Shown in pieces: positions 45,212-58,589 of a DNA stretch of 64,000 bases. The position numbers and the translations under genes were made by a program. The DNA is taken from the NCBI RefSeq assembly GCF_000524195.1, contig NW_020170509.1:1-64000 (forward strand), written 5' to 3'. The DNA comes from Echinococcus granulosus (lineage: Eukaryota > Platyhelminthes > Cestoda > Cyclophyllidea > Taeniidae). How positions within the stretch are numbered: position 1 is the first letter of the stretch; each line of letters opens with the position of its first letter. The notes under the pieces were generated by a model. The model had not been told where the DNA came from and did not search any database. It saw only the letters and a program-made list of their open reading frames with translations.

Positions 45212-47094
45212 AGTGGCATAAAAATTCGCTTCCGCTTGTAAACTAACTTGCCATGTTTCCCCTCTCCTGCCTGCACTGATATGGTTATCTTTCGCCCTTT
45301 CTCCACTTTAACTTGTTTGAGCGCGCATGTCTTTTCTACATCGTCATTGAGTGAATTGAATGATGGGTCTGGTGCTTGATGTGCTCACAGTTGTTCGCAG
45401 TTTGCCAGTCTGTCAGTTGATCTACCTGTCTGTGGGAATCGCGCGCCAATTGCAAGACTCCAACACTGTCAGTGTCGGTATTGCACGTATCACAGCAGCG
45501 GTGGTGCTTGCAGTTTCGCCGCTGTCGCAACTGGTGCCGCATGTGCTACAGTCAGGATACAACAGGTTGAGGAGGCAGGTGAGGTGGATGTGGTGTTGAC
45601 AATGCAACTACTGACAGACGCATGAATTGTTAGCTCAGACGACCGCAGTCAGGTGGGGGCAGGCAGAATGTCAGTCATAGATCGTCAGAATAGATTCAAA
45701 TTGTTTATTAGAGGAGGATGTTGGATTTGAGTAGCTGGGAGCGCCATTTCATCTAAAGGATCTGCATGCCGATGCGCATCTTCTTTCTCCCTTTGCCTCA
45801 CAGTTTGCATACGCTGCATTACAAATGAATGAATTCAATCGTTGAGATCATATTTGATTTGGTCACAATACTTTGCACTTTGTCAGCCTGTCAGTTGATC
45901 TACCTATCAGCGGAAAGTGCGAGTCGATTGCAAAACGACACCTGTCGCATTGTTGCTGTTGTCCTCCTGGCGCAGGCTACTATCCGTATCTAGGCTGCTT
46001 CCTTTAGCTTTTTGCTTTGTTGATCCTGATCCTGCCGCCGTTGGTGGTTCTGCTTCGGTGGTAAATAGCTAATCTCGTGTCTTGCAAATCCTTGCTTTGC
46101 GCTTTGTTTTCTTCTCTTAAGCCCACTTTTCCTTCCCGTACAATGGTATGAAACTCGGCTTCCAAATGTGAATGAATTGTTACAAGAGGTGAAGTTGCAG
46201 CACGCATGGGACAGCTATGTAATGGATTATGTTGTATTGTAATTCTCATCTTCTTTGGCGTTGTCTCCTATGCAGTGCCGAAATGGTAAGTGGAGGGTGA
46301 AGATGAGGATGAATAGTGTTGATGTTTAGACTGTGAGGCGGCAGGATCCTACCCCTGTTTGAGGGTGAGACAAGGGCTTCGGCTCGCTGCAAGAGCAGTG
46401 GTGATTGTGTTCCTACTTCGTCTTCTTCGGACGAGTGATATCCGATGTGATGCCATGTGTGGACTGCGGTCTCTAAAATCACCTTTCCGATTGCATCAAT
46501 GTGGCTATTTCTCTCTCCTCGCCTTTTCTACCCCTCACTACCTATGTCCCCTGCATTGTCAATGAGTGTGTTGAATCGTGGAGATCATGTTCGACTCATT
46601 CATGGTAGTTCGCAAATTGTCGGCAGTAAGAAGTACGCGACGATTGCAAGAGGCCGACATTATCATTGTTAATATCTTCTTCGCTACAGGGGCTGTCGAC
46701 GAATTGAAGCTGTTAGAGTTTACTGTAGGGGTGCTACTGCTGTTGTTGTTAATGTAGCTGTTGATGGTGGTGGTGTTGCTCCAACTTGTGTCTCACGTGC
46801 TACAACTGGTATTTGTGTGGCCTCCGTCACAATGCAAGTGAAATAGGAGTAGAACAATGGTGCAAAGGTGGATGCAATTTTAGCGATGCAAGTGTTACCT
46901 ATTACCTCCCTTATTACAGCGATCGACTGAATCAGGCAGGAGCAATGCTTCTTGCGTTTGAAAGGCAAATGAAGTGGATGGACATGAATTTGATTATAAT
47001 CGTACTAGAATTGTGGATTGTGGCATCTGGTGGTATCCGTGTGTATTGACTCCATATTCCTCTATTGGCTTGAACGGCACGGCCCGACGGTGAG

Positions 47095-47277
47095 GATATG
47101 CTGACAGCCTGCATTTGAATGCCAATTTCTTTTTCACCGTCTTTCTTTCCTCCCAATCCACTACATGATCGGTACCCAGATAAATGCTGAGTTGCGAATG
47201 CTGACTACGGACATCGGAATCATTGGGGACATGGCAGTGAGTCAGGTTGAACAAGAGCCCTTTTTTCAGGCTAGGGG
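47095..47277 (+). pseudogene. Decayed exon 2 copy (P6)
   Basis: catgatcggtacccagataaatgctgagttgcgaatgctgac corresponds to accgatcggtactctgttgacttccgagtcgcgaat; it ends gctaggggtgagttttatt like the exon 2 donor. No frame. Confidence 0.6.
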
Positions 47278-50200
47278 TGAGTTTTATTAACGGTATTTTT
47301 ATTGAATTTTGTTATATCCCTTCGGGTGTTGAAAGTTTTTTAATGCAGTATGATGGAATTCGCATATTATTTCGAATGAATCGGCATTAACCATCGCAAG
47401 TTTGAAGTTGGAATAAGATGTGCTTTTGATGTTTAGTCGTCTAGTTGCTCATTTCGGAGGCGTTTTAGTGCTGAAGTTCATGTTTCACGGCTGCAAATAG
47501 TGGCATTAGTCAGAAAAGGAACGTAATCGCAACTCCATATTTACCGTGCCTAATTTTAATCTGCCCCACTTTACTGAACTAGATCAAAAAGGTCTCCACT
47601 TGACTACATTTTCCTCCTTGTGTTCCGCTGGGTTGTATCTCGTTGAGAGGTGCGTATTGCTTAGGCCAACACAGGAGGCCCCGGATTTGTAGGCTTTTTC
47701 CCTTTCAGATTGATTTCTAACGAGCTGACTGATTGGTGGGGTAGACTGATGGACTCGTGCATTGCGACGTACTGCATTGTGCTTTGATTCCTCTTATTCC
47801 GTTCTCTTTCCCACCTTACATTATAGCGTAACAATTGGCTCCCAATTGTGAATGAATTATTGCGAGTAGTGGAGTTGTGGCAAGCATTAAACAGCCATGT
47901 GATAGAGTGTCTTGTGGTGTCTCCGTTGCAATGTCGATTTCAAAGAAAGGATGGGGTGATGATGATGGTGGCGGTGGCTGAGGCGAAGACATTAAAGTGG
48001 CGGTCTGTTTTTCTTGTGGTAAGATAGAATCGGAGACTGAGGAAGCAGAGGTGAAGAAATGAACAGTAAGGAGAGTAAGCTGGCCCTAACTCCTCACTTG
48101 ATGTGAGGTGATTGGAGCTGGTTTGATTCAATGCCGAAAAATATAGTGGTTGTATCCTTTCTGATTGCTGATGGCTGATTGCTGAGCGATGCGAGGTCTG
48201 CACTTTGGTCCATCTCGACTAGCTTGCTTTGTTCTCCCTCCCCCAAACGCCTCCATGCGGCAATGTCTATTATTCAACCTTCTGCTGCGTGTGTGTGCGT
48301 GTCCGCTGCATCATCACGGCTGTCATTCAATCTGTTTGGCTGTTTATCAGCCTGCCATTTGACCTACCTTCTGATGAGAAGCGCGCGAAGACAATAAGAT
48401 GTTAACACTGTAATTGAGAGGAAGCGGGTTGAGGTGCGGACTTTGAAGTGGCAAACCGGTTGCCCTTGTGAGGAAGTGGCCAAGAGTTTTCAGATTGCGG
48501 CTTTTTTGCATTTTGGTCTGAGTGCTTTGTGATGGGATGCGTGAAGTCTAGTCTGTCTCCACTGAAATATCGTTTTCTCCTTTCAACAGCAACTTTGCGG
48601 ATATCTCCCTCACCTTCTCCCTCTTTCGCTTTACCTCTCACCGGTTCGCCATTTTTCTGCCTCTCAGCCAACTCACCTGCCATAGGAAAGTACTCCACTG
48701 CTGTAAGACGCCAAACCTGTCCTTGTCGTTGTCGCCCTCGTAACACAGGTGAAGCCGGTTCCGTTTAGTTGTGATACTGTTGCTGTTTCTACAGTAACTC
48801 GTGCTGGAGATGTTACAGCTGGTACCTATATGGCTTTGGTGAGGGTGCGAAAGGAGGTGGATGTAATGTCGGCTATGCTATTGCCAAATCAACCATTACT
48901 TTTTGGTGCGGACGACTGAAGCGGGCTGGATGGAAGCAGTCAGAGGTAGAGGCAGTGAGGGGGTTGCATGTGTTGTAACGCTTATTACATTGATAAGGTG
49001 AATGATTGGAATGGACGTGACATGACTGTAGTGGCAGTTGGTTCTGTAGATAGTTGCAGCTGGTCAATTTCGTATTCGAGTGATAAGATCTTGTTCTCCA
49101 TGTTCCCGGATCCGCTTACACGACACGCTCGGGCGATAGCAATCTGCTAACAACCTGCTTGCAAATCCATTCGTCCTCCCTTTTCCCCCATTTCCTCTAA
49201 GCCGCGGTCGTGGCTACAGCCGTGGCAAACGTTCAATGTTATCTACTGGCCATTTGCATAATCTATTAGATTCCTAACTGATTGAGCAACTGGACGGAGT
49301 AAATTGTTGGACTAATATCTTGCAAAGTAATACACTGCCCTGTGTTTTGTTTTCTTTCCTACAACGTGACAAGGAAAGTGGCTTCCGAGTCGTAGCACAC
49401 ACGGGACAGCGATGTGATGAATTGTGATACGTTGTCATTCCAGGACTATTTTGCGGTGTTCCCTGTGCTATGTTCAACGCAAGAAGGATGAGGAGACGCG
49501 TGAAGAGGGCTGAGGTGTAGACTTCGAGGTGGCAGACTGTTTTTGTTTGTGTGGAGAAGAGGTGGACTAGGAGGAATGGAGGGAAGGTTGGTTCTAACTC
49601 AATTCATTGGAGGTAATTAGATCCAGCTTAATTCAATGTCAACGTCATAGTGGTAGCAGCGTCTAGTTCCTTTAATCTGGGTGTTTCAGGAAGCGTTGCG
49701 CTTTTCAGTTACTTGTTATGTTCTTCCTCTCCCAAGTCTCTCTGTGGCTACCTCTATTCTTCTTTCTCTCTCGTATGTTTATCCTATGTGATGTGTAGAC
49801 TCTACTATGTCTCGACTTACATTTTATAGAGTCTTTCTCGTAAGCACATCTATGTGGCTACCTCATTTCCTTTCTCAATCTTGGAGTTCAGGTCTGATTT
49901 GTTCACCGTGATTTGCAGCTTATCAGCCTATATTGTATTACATTGGATTGCAATGCTATGTAATGAATAGCTTTGCATTGATTTGGATTGGCATAGAGTG
50001 GAACGAAAGAATTCTGCATGATTGGATTAGAATTCAGTGGCATGTTGGACGAAGTCTAGGAAGCACGTGGTGAGGTTGCATTTACTGTTATTGTTGGTGT
50101 GAGGTCTATTTGAGGCCATTGATAGTTAGTATTGAGGATGGAGATGTTTGCGACCAGATAGTTATGGAAGGAAGGAAATGGAGAATGCAGTCAGCCGTCA

Positions 50201-51352
50201 GCCGGAGATGATGCGAAAAAGTAGGCGCAGAAGTAAGTGATTGCTTAAAATAGCGTTACTAGGTAAAGGGATGGCTGCAGGATAGATGGAACGATGCAGC
50301 GGGGAATAGGTGGATCTGCGAAAGGAATAATGCGGCGGATCACCACAATTTTCACTTTGTTTTCCCCTACTTCACTATACTCTGTTTAATTGGGCAGCAC
50401 CGGACTCGGCTTAACTCGACACATCACGACTGTTCCTGTTTTACTTCTCCCTACCGACTGCCGATTGCTATAGTTAACGCAGGAGGCTACTGACCGGAGA
50501 AGTTTAACCACCAACAATTTGGCTGGCTGGACGTCCGGATGCAGGACTGACTGGTTGGCAAAGTTGATTGTTGGCCTCTTATCTACCCTTTATTTTTACT
50601 CCTCCCCCCGCACTATGGTATGAAATGGTTTATTGCTAGAAGTGAAGTTTTAGCACGCAGGGAACGTTCATGCTATGGATTTTGTTGTGTTGTGCTGTAA
50701 TCAACGCTTGCTTTCGTGTCATCTGATATGCACTGCAAGAATGAGGAAGGCTGAGATGTTAATTCTGGGTGGCAGGCTGGTTTCTTCTTCGTGAGGGAGA
50801 GGCAGGAGCAATTTCTGTTATGTTGACCATATGGAAAGATTATGTTGTTGACATTTTATCAGTCTGTTATTTAATCTACCCACCTGTGAAAAGTGCGCAA
50901 CAATTGGAAGACGCTGCCACTCTCATTGTCGCTGTTGTCATCTTAACACAGACTGTTGTCTGCAATCTAAGCTGTTTTCGTTTACTGTTGGTGCTGTTGC
51001 TCTTTCTGTTCCTGCTATTTAATTAGCTCTTGGTGGTGCTGGTGCTAGCGCAACCACAATTGGCTGGTAGTTTGCAGCTTGCCCCTCATACTCTAGTCGC
51101 AGTTTTTACTGGACCATCTCTCGCTGGTAGGCAGTAGACTCCAGTCGCTATGACCTAACCATGATGCTGATGGAATAGCACTTCGGAAGTGACTTTCTCC
51201 AAGTGGTGCACTAAATATGCATCGGGATTGCGCACGAAAACGACATATTTTCCCCTTTCTAATTGGTCCACTGGTGCAACCAATAAAAATACCTAATTTT
51301 TGCTTTATCTTTTAGCAGTCTCCTGTTTTTAATTTCATTTGTATCCGGCACT

Positions 51353-51901
51353 TTGGGGTCTGCCGTATTCGCTTCTACTGCCTGGAATCAACCCTCTTTT
51401 TCATCTAGTTTTTATTTCAGTGTAAATCAAGCAAATTTAGGTTGCGCATGCTTCACTTTCACACACTGGCTTGCAGAATGTAGCGCAAACGCTGCTATGT
51501 ATGAAATAAGAAAGAAGCAGTTTTTTAAAGGCTGTCACTTTCTGCTAGACGTGAACTTCTTTCATCGTGAGAATCAAACACACCCTACGTTTGCTACTAA
51601 TTTACTGAAAGAATGCCCCCCGACTGATTCTCCATTGCATATTGACTATCCTTCTACAGTGCACCTATTCTGCATCGAGGTGACTTCCAAGTTAACTGAT
51701 TTTAGCCCCGACGGCGCAAATGGCTTCCATTTCCAGGCGAGGTGTAATCTTTTGCAGGCTGGGGATATTGATACGAAAGGATTCTTGCGAAGCCTCTCCG
51801 CTGAAATTAATGCGGTTATCACAGAACTACCTCCTATCACCGCTGTTAAACAAATGCTGCAACCTTTTGAGAAGAATAAGTACCTGCGAAATGAACTATG
51901 A
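51353..51901 (+). CDS. Unidentified 182-codon open frame (candidate exon)
   Basis: The longest plus-strand frame of the array. The first ATG inside is near 51,497 (MYEIRKKQ), so the N-terminal third may be spliced off: a good acceptor (tttttatttcag) precedes 51,421. Readable segments are FKGCHFLLDVNFFHRENQ, LLKECPPTDSP, VHLFCIEVTSKLTDFSPDG, FHFQARCNLLQAGDIDTKGF and a C-terminal helix-like AVKQMLQPFEKNKYLRN before TGA. Amino-acid use is protein-like (balanced, Asp/Glu/Lys present), unlike other frames of the array. No family was recognised. Broken relatives at 41.7 and 43.7 kb, and homology that continues 3' into 51,950-52,160, show it was amplified with the repeat. It could be a true last exon or a young relic. 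Confidence 0.4.
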   Translation: MGSAVFASTAWNQPSFSSSFYFSVNQANLGCACFTFTHWLAECSANAAMYEIRKKQFFKGCHFLLDVNFFHRENQTHPTFATNLLKECPPTDSPLHIDYPSTVHLFCIEVTSKLTDFSPDGANGFHFQARCNLLQAGDIDTKGFLRSLSAEINAVITELPPITAVKQMLQPFEKNKYLRNEL

Positions 51902-54900
51902 CAACTAGTTATACCAAACAGAAATGAGGCTTGATAACTACGTTTTCAGAACGTTCTCTTCTTGCTTACTCTCCTCGAGTTCGTTTCCAATTCGACTCCA
52001 AATCAGTCAAGAAATTACACCGACATCGTGGTGAAAGGTTATATGCGCTGATTAGTAGTTCAAAATGTTTTATTCACGCATAAGCATTCCCCAAATGAAA
52101 GTGAAGAACCGCCAACGAGATGAAGATTAAGGAAAATGACCGTAAATGTTTAGCGAATTGTTAGTTGTTTTGACTATGGGGTAAGATCTCAGTTTTGAGT
52201 TGCCAGGACCGTCGTTTTATCGAATGGAACTTCAAATGGATCTTTCTTACTCTCTTCCTCTCTCTATCCTCCGATGTGTGTGGCCACTGATTCATCCATA
52301 ACTCCATTAAGTGGTGGATAACATGCTTGACTTATTCATAATGGTTTGCTTTTAATCAGACTGTCAGGCGATCTGCCTACTAGTGGGAACTGGGGGACCA
52401 TTGCAAGACGTCAACACTCTGAACGCCGTCGTTGTCATTGCGACAGAGACTGATGTTCACATCAAAGCTGATCTCATTTACTAGTGGTACTTTTGTCCAC
52501 ATAGTTGTGAGTTGGATCGTGCTGTTATTGCAATTGGTGCTACAAGAGCTACAGCTGGTGCAGCAAGCCGTCACTACCATCTGTCAGCCAGATGTCATGA
52601 GGGGGAGGAGGCGTGGCTGTGATGGCTTAAAACAGCATTGGCAAGTGGATAGACAATTGCTGCATAGAGGAAAAGACAGTTGATAGAGTGATCAATGGGT
52701 GGATTTGTGAATGGAATGATAGAGTAGAAAGCCACTCTACATTTACCTCCGTTTATTTCGCTTTATTCTACCGTACTTGACTGAAAGGGAGCGGACTGTC
52801 CTTCTTTACCTCGTCCTACCGAGAGGTTAACACGGAAAACTGCGAACCGGAGATGTTCAACTATCGACTCGATTCCTTACTGACTGATCAATTAGTGGGA
52901 GTAGGTCGTTGGACTCGTGGATTGCGAAACACTGCATTGTTCTTTGTTTCATCCCATTTCCTTTTGTTTTCGTCCCTGCAATATGGCAGGAGAATTGGCT
53001 TCCACTTAACCGTGAATGGGTTGTTGCGGAAGTTGGAGTTGCAGCACACACGGGACAGCCATTTGATGAATTGCTTTGTGCCATTTTGTTCTTCTCCCCT
53101 TTTTGCGGCCTCTCGTATATGCTACCCAATGCAAGGAGGAGGATGTGTTTATGAACAGTTTCTCTCGCCTTGAGAAAGAGGCAGAGGAGAAGGATGAGGA
53201 AGATAGCACAATGGCCCCAGATCACTTAATGCAAAGTTATTGCATCTGATTTAATTCATTGCAAAGGATGTTGTGGTATCGTGCTTGACATTTTGATGTA
53301 TGAACTCTAGCCTGTTTCGATTAACTTCGTATCTTCCCTCTTCCTTAAGTGTATCGATGTGGCTATCTCCCACCCTTTCCACCTCCCCCAACCTCTCACT
53401 GTGCGTCTGGTGCATCATCAATGAATCAATTAATTCGTGGCGATTATGCTTGATTTGTTTACTGTCGTTCTCAATCTGTCAATTCCGTTGTTGACTTTTC
53501 TGCCAGTGGGAAATGTACGACGATTGCATAACGCCAGTACTGTTATTGCCGCTATTGTCCACGTGACACTTCCCTTATCCACATCAAGGTTGCTCCCATT
53601 TAATCGAGATGCTCTTTTTGCTTCTGTAAAGGCGTGGACGAACGAGGCTAGTGGGTCTCAAGTAGGCAGATGAAGTGGCAGAGGTAGGATGCATGCTTTG
53701 ACAAGTTGTATGATGGAATTTGGCATAAAGTGTTGCGCAGTGTAGTAGTACTGTGTTGCTTAAACTGATACGGATGGCATTATCCGCTCTCATTTGGAAA
53801 GATCTACATTATTTCCAATGTTTTTGGATACGCTTACATGGCAACGCGTGGCCATGACGATGTGCTCACAACTTACCTTCTTCGTCGTCATCGACCCATC
53901 TCCAATTTCTTCTGGGCTGTGATCGCGACCATGTTCAGGTTTACGTGGGCGCAAAGGCTTTATGTACTTATAATGGTGTATTGCGCCATGTATTGCATGA
54001 AATTGATATAAACTGAGCTGCATTGACGTGGACTGGGTGGAAGTGGGCTTTTGTGAGAAGTCCAACCATGTCAGAATACTGTAAAACTACTTGCAATGGA
54101 ATGCTGCTGGGAGTACAAAAGAACCTTGCTTACCTGTCTGATCGCTCTTGACAAGTAGACAAAGTGCCAGTGATGCACATTTGTGTTCCACCTTCTCTGT
54201 CGTCAAATGCAAGGACTCATGTAATCGGTGTGGAAAGGTGGTTGGGCTGCGTGTATGGATTATGCTTGTGGCTGTCAACTTCGGCATCGGAGCATGATGA
54301 AGCCATAGTGATCACCGAAGGAAAAGTTGCTAAGGCAATACTTGAGGGAGTATTATCTTCTGCCCCTTTGCAGGACAGCTACGCCGTCCAGCGTGGAGAA
54401 AACAACTTGACCTTGGCATCTGGCGGATATAAGTGCATACGACGTGTGCTCTTTTTTGTCCCCACCAAGTTTTTATGTTATCCTTTTCTTAATTGCATTT
54501 CCGCAGCCATCTCCACCCCTCTTTCCCTCTAGTGCGCTGCGTGTGCTGCAGTGTCAGTGAATTTACTCAGTGGCAGAGATCATATTTGATTTACTCACGG
54601 TGGTTAGAGGTTTGGCAGCCTGACAGTTGTGCCACCTAGCAATGAAAAGTGCACAAAGATTGCATGACCCCATGCTGTCACTGTGGCTGGTGCCCCCTTA
54701 AAACAATCTCTTGTCCCTATCGAAGCTGCTGTAACTGCGCTGCCAAATGAAGCAAGGTGGAGGCAGGCAGATAGAGGTAGCGGTAGAATGATGATATTGA
54801 AACGCTTCTTGCCTTGACTTGGCAGTTGGTGTGGCCGTTGTTATGAGGTCATTTTGACACACTGCATGGTTAGCTGTTCAGATGGATGCGTTTTGGTATC

Positions 54901-55699
54901 TGTGAGTTGTGGAAGGAAGAAGGTGGTGAATGGGCAAGACAGATCAAGTGCAGGTAGACGTCATCGCTACCATCAGTCGGATATGATGAGAGAGGAGATG
55001 AAGAGACGATGCGGCAAGGAGGTGCAGTAACAAATGATTGCTTAAAACACCGGAGAGATAGTTAAATGAAATGAGGGAGCAGAGTGCCACGTTAAATCTC
55101 CTTTACTCTATGCTAACTCTCCCCCATTTATTTGACTGGATAAGACTCGCCTCTACACGATACGACTGCTAATTTTACTCTGTGCAACTGAGTTGTGTCA
55201 GTTTGTTGGATGTTGATTGATGCTGAGTGGAAGCATTTAGTCGCCATCTAGTTGTCTGGCTGAATGCCTGGACGGCTAACTAACTGACCGACCGGAAGGA
55301 AGTGGTTAAACCTACACATTGCAAAGCATTGCAATGCGCTTTGTTTCCACCCATTTCGTTCCGTTTTGCATCCTGCGCAATGGCATGCGAAATTACCCCC
55401 TAAAGGTGGAGTTGCAGCAAGCACATAGGGCAGCTACGTGACCTATTGTGTTGTGTTTTGTTATGCTCGATTTCTGTTGCGCCGTCTTGTATCCAATGCT
55501 TAATGGAGAGGAAGGATGAGGATGAAGAGTGCCGAAGTGGCAGATTGTTTCCGTCATTGTAAAGAAGTGGTGATGGTGGAGGAGGAGGCTGAAATGAGAG
55601 CAAAGTGGCTTCAAATGACTTTTTGAGAGGTGATTTCAGCTGGTTAGATTTATTGCCCAGGCTGTGATGTTTGTAGCATTTCTGCTTTTGGACTGTGTT

Positions 55700-56055
55700 T
55701 TAGGAAGAGCCTCTTAGCAACGGTGCCGCAAGCTACGGGATTCATCCGAATGGCAGAGATCATTTTTCATTCTCTGCGTGGACTGGTAGGTTGGTTTTAC
55801 TTAAATTAATTGGAATAATTTTGAATCCTTTTTTTGGAGTCCAAATATCTAATTCTAGACTCGTCCGCCAGAATGTCTTCCACTGAGGTGGTTGTTGGGC
55901 CAAAATGAATGCATCCGCACAAGGTTCTGAATCCGCTTGCTAAAAACCCTTTTTCCGATCGGTACTTCAATGATTTCCGAGTTGCGAATGATATCAGTGG
56001 GTATTTTAATGATCGGAGTTGTGGACGTTAGTTTGTGATAGAAGGAAAACGCCCT
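55700..56055 (+). pseudogene. Broken exon 1-intron 1-exon 2 copy (P7), rightmost
   Basis: aggaagagcctcttagcaacgg, cattctctgcgtggactggtagg (exon 1 end and donor) and, after a longer intron-like spacer, actcgtccgccagaatg; ctgaatccgcttgctaaaaaccc; ccgatcggtacttcaatgatttccgagttgcgaat (exon 2). The last block is among the closest to the intact exon 2. Marks the right edge of the array. Confidence 0.7.
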
Positions 56056-56099
56056 TTCCTGCCAGGATTCTTCTTGCTCTCTGGTTGTGAAAATCTTTT

Positions 56100-58500
56100 G
56101 CTACAAAAAGCTGCTTTTCGCAATTTGTTTCGAAAAGTACAGATAGGTATTGATGTCGATGTTATTGGCGGTGGAGGCTGAATTAAGCGTTGGTGATGCA
56201 ACTACCGACTGATGCATCGTTTGTTGGCGCAAACGTCTGAAGCGAGCAGGGAGGGAGTTTCAGAGGTAGGTCGGATGTGTTGAAATGCTTTTTGTGTTGA
56301 ATAGGTGAGTGAAGGGACCGGACAAGAGGTGCAGTGCAGTGTGGTGTAGTGGTGGCTGGTCGTTTGGGTAGTCGCAGCAGGCCGTTCTGCACGTTCCGAG
56401 ATCTTTTTAAGCAACACGGTAGGGCGATTAACGCATGCTAACGGTCTGCTTTCAAATGTTCTGGCCTCCTTCTCCTTCTTTCTTTTATCAATTTCTTCTT
56501 TAGAAGTGATCACAACCGCAGCCCTGTTCGTGTCGGTGTCGCCATCTGCACTTGTTGTCACTTTCATTATCCAATGCTATCTCCTGGTGGAGCTCTGTTG
56601 TTGGTTAATTTGTACGACAGGTATATAACTGACTAATTAATCATCCTGGATTCATACCTTGGCGATTTATTTGTGCCTTCTTTTTTGCTTGTGACAGACC
56701 GAGTGGAGGCGAGCATCGACAATGGCAGCTGTTGCTACATTAGGGGTCAACTTGGTGGAAATATAATTTGGTAGACAGGAACTGCTGGCGCGTTGCATCC
56801 CGTGACGTTGACTTCACCTTTATCTGCCCTTCTCTCTTTTTTACCCTGTATTCACTACTAGATCCGTGTGATCTTTTCTTGCTTCTATTTCTTCATACTC
56901 ACTCCTCCGTTCTTTTTCCGCGGTGTCAATTTGCGTCCTTTTATTTGTCCAATCCTGTATAACCGGCTTACTCCAAGTGTTTCTGCATTTGTCATGATGT
57001 CTCAAGGCTGCACATCTGTAACCTTTTCAAATGAAGTAAAGATGCCTTGCTGATACAGGAATTTTTAGCTCTTGTGGGTGTGTATATTCCATGCTTTGAA
57101 GCCTAGCCTCTATGAAAAGGCAAATAATGGGCTAATGTCGTATTGTGCGGGAGAGGGACGTACTTTAATGAGCTCCGCAACTTCGCATTAGACCTTCAAC
57201 AAACATCCTCCTGCTTAGGTGGCTTCTCGTGTCTTACGTATTAAGCTGATTGTCTTATCAGTGCTACTGATCACCATTTTCTGGATTTCCTCTGGCTCTC
57301 ATGGCAAAACTTTCTAATAAGTTTTAACCTACGTGACCTTTAATTAATTTTATTTTTGGGTAATTTTGTTATGACAAGCATTAGGGAAATAAGAGTAATC
57401 TTTGTGGTGTAGATGTGGCTTCAGTCACCGATTATGGTTGGCCAAATCGATCCATCAACGTTAATCAGTTGTCACTTATTGTTACGGATTAATTAGAATT
57501 CTCTTCATAAGTTTGAGATGGCAAAACGAATTTGGCTATTGGGTAAAACGAAGATTGCGGAGTTATGAGACACATAAACACGGCTGTCTTGTGGATTGTA
57601 GTCACAACTATAAATACCCTCCGATCAACTACTTATTTTTCATCAGCGACCTGAAAAAGGAGAATATTTTGAGTTGAGATGTAATTTTGACGTAGTGTCA
57701 GTTGCCGAAGTGGAGTTACTGCTTTAAGTACCCATCCTCCTGGAACGTTGTCTGGTTCTGAACCTTCTCCTCCAATCACTTTACCACGCCCACTGTTTGC
57801 ACGCCCTTAGTCCTCGCAGAGAGCCTGGATTTTATTCTTCCACAACTGGATGCAAGCTCTGTTGGCCGGATGCATCAACCATCCCTTACACTGTCATAGC
57901 TGTTAAGCGCTTCAGGTCCTCCCACTTCAAATGTACGTCATCTCGGCTACCCTTTCTTGGTTCTCCCACTGATAGGGTATTGTAAGAGTATAACTGCAAG
58001 CCTGGCTGGTTTTTGAGTCCCACAGTGAATCTAATCGTACGCCATCTACATCACTATCGTGGTACTCATAATACAGATTCCCCACTTTGTCTCAAGGTAA
58101 TTTTCGGCAATCTTTCCATGACAGGTCTAATCAATGTAAAAGTGTGCCATATGAGTGTAAAAGCAAGACAGAATCCTTCATACCCCACACCTGGGAAACA
58201 AAGGATTGATAGGCTGCTTGCATGTCTCTTAAGCTACCATCTTAACTTTTCCTAAGAAGATGCTTCGTGTGCTCTGAGGCAGTATCTGAAAGTCGTCCAG
58301 CATTATGTTCATCAGCATGGCACCACGTTGGATTGCTGATTCCTCTGTGTGCCCCAGACCCTCTTGGTTGCATTGCCTCATCTGATTGTTCCTTTCTAGC
58401 CTTTGCGTGGAATATAACGCCTGCCCAAGATTTCTTTAGCTATCCATCTATTGCATCCTATCCGATAATCGGGATCGCAGAGGTCAGCAATTGTTTTGAA
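56100..58500. other. Intergenic; no gene recognised
   Basis: 56,180-56,580 still has array-like sequence (module 7 flank). Beyond 56,600 the DNA is ordinary AT-rich spacer with short unsupported frames. 57,780-58,500 may belong to the 3' part of the minus-strand retroelement, but no LTR pair was found. Confidence 0.4.
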
Positions 58501-58589
58501 TATCGTTGTGACATCCTGTCAATGCTTTTTAGGACCGCTTTCTGACCTTTGAATTATTGTCGCTTTGACTGATTGAGGCATGCTCTCCA

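Larger units (their letters stand above)
22600..56100 (+). repeat. Mosaic array of decayed tandem repeats (about 33 kb)
   Basis: Modules recur in a roughly consistent order: (1) exon 1-2 pieces of the Arg/Ser-rich gene; (2) its intron 2 (gaatgcgcgtcttc, ctgctgggttgtatc, tttccctaacc); (3) a block with gatgaatttgttgatag and catttgttccttcag; (4) gggatggatgcctcaactac; (5) ggctggttgaatgaccgatt with tttgtttccacc; (6) a pyrimidine-rich tract, then gtcagcctgtcagttgatct and gcaagacgccaacactgtca; (7) a GT-rich stretch (ttggtggtgctggtgttg). Module 6 occurs about 15-17 times (for example near 29.4, 31.9, 33.4, 36.6, 37.4, 38.6, 41.3, 42.3, 45.4, 46.6, 48.3, 50.9, 52.3, 53.5 and 54.6 kb). Copies differ by many substitutions and indels and hold no conserved frame. 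The region behaves as an old local tandem amplification that decayed, not as a gene cluster. Confidence 0.7.

Noticed and set aside
29360..54700. Many short plus-strand frames with shared VxSLxVCQLIY-like and VLVT-like readings across the array
   Set aside because: They track repeated DNA (module 6) and are broken differently in each copy; there is no start, splice or domain evidence.
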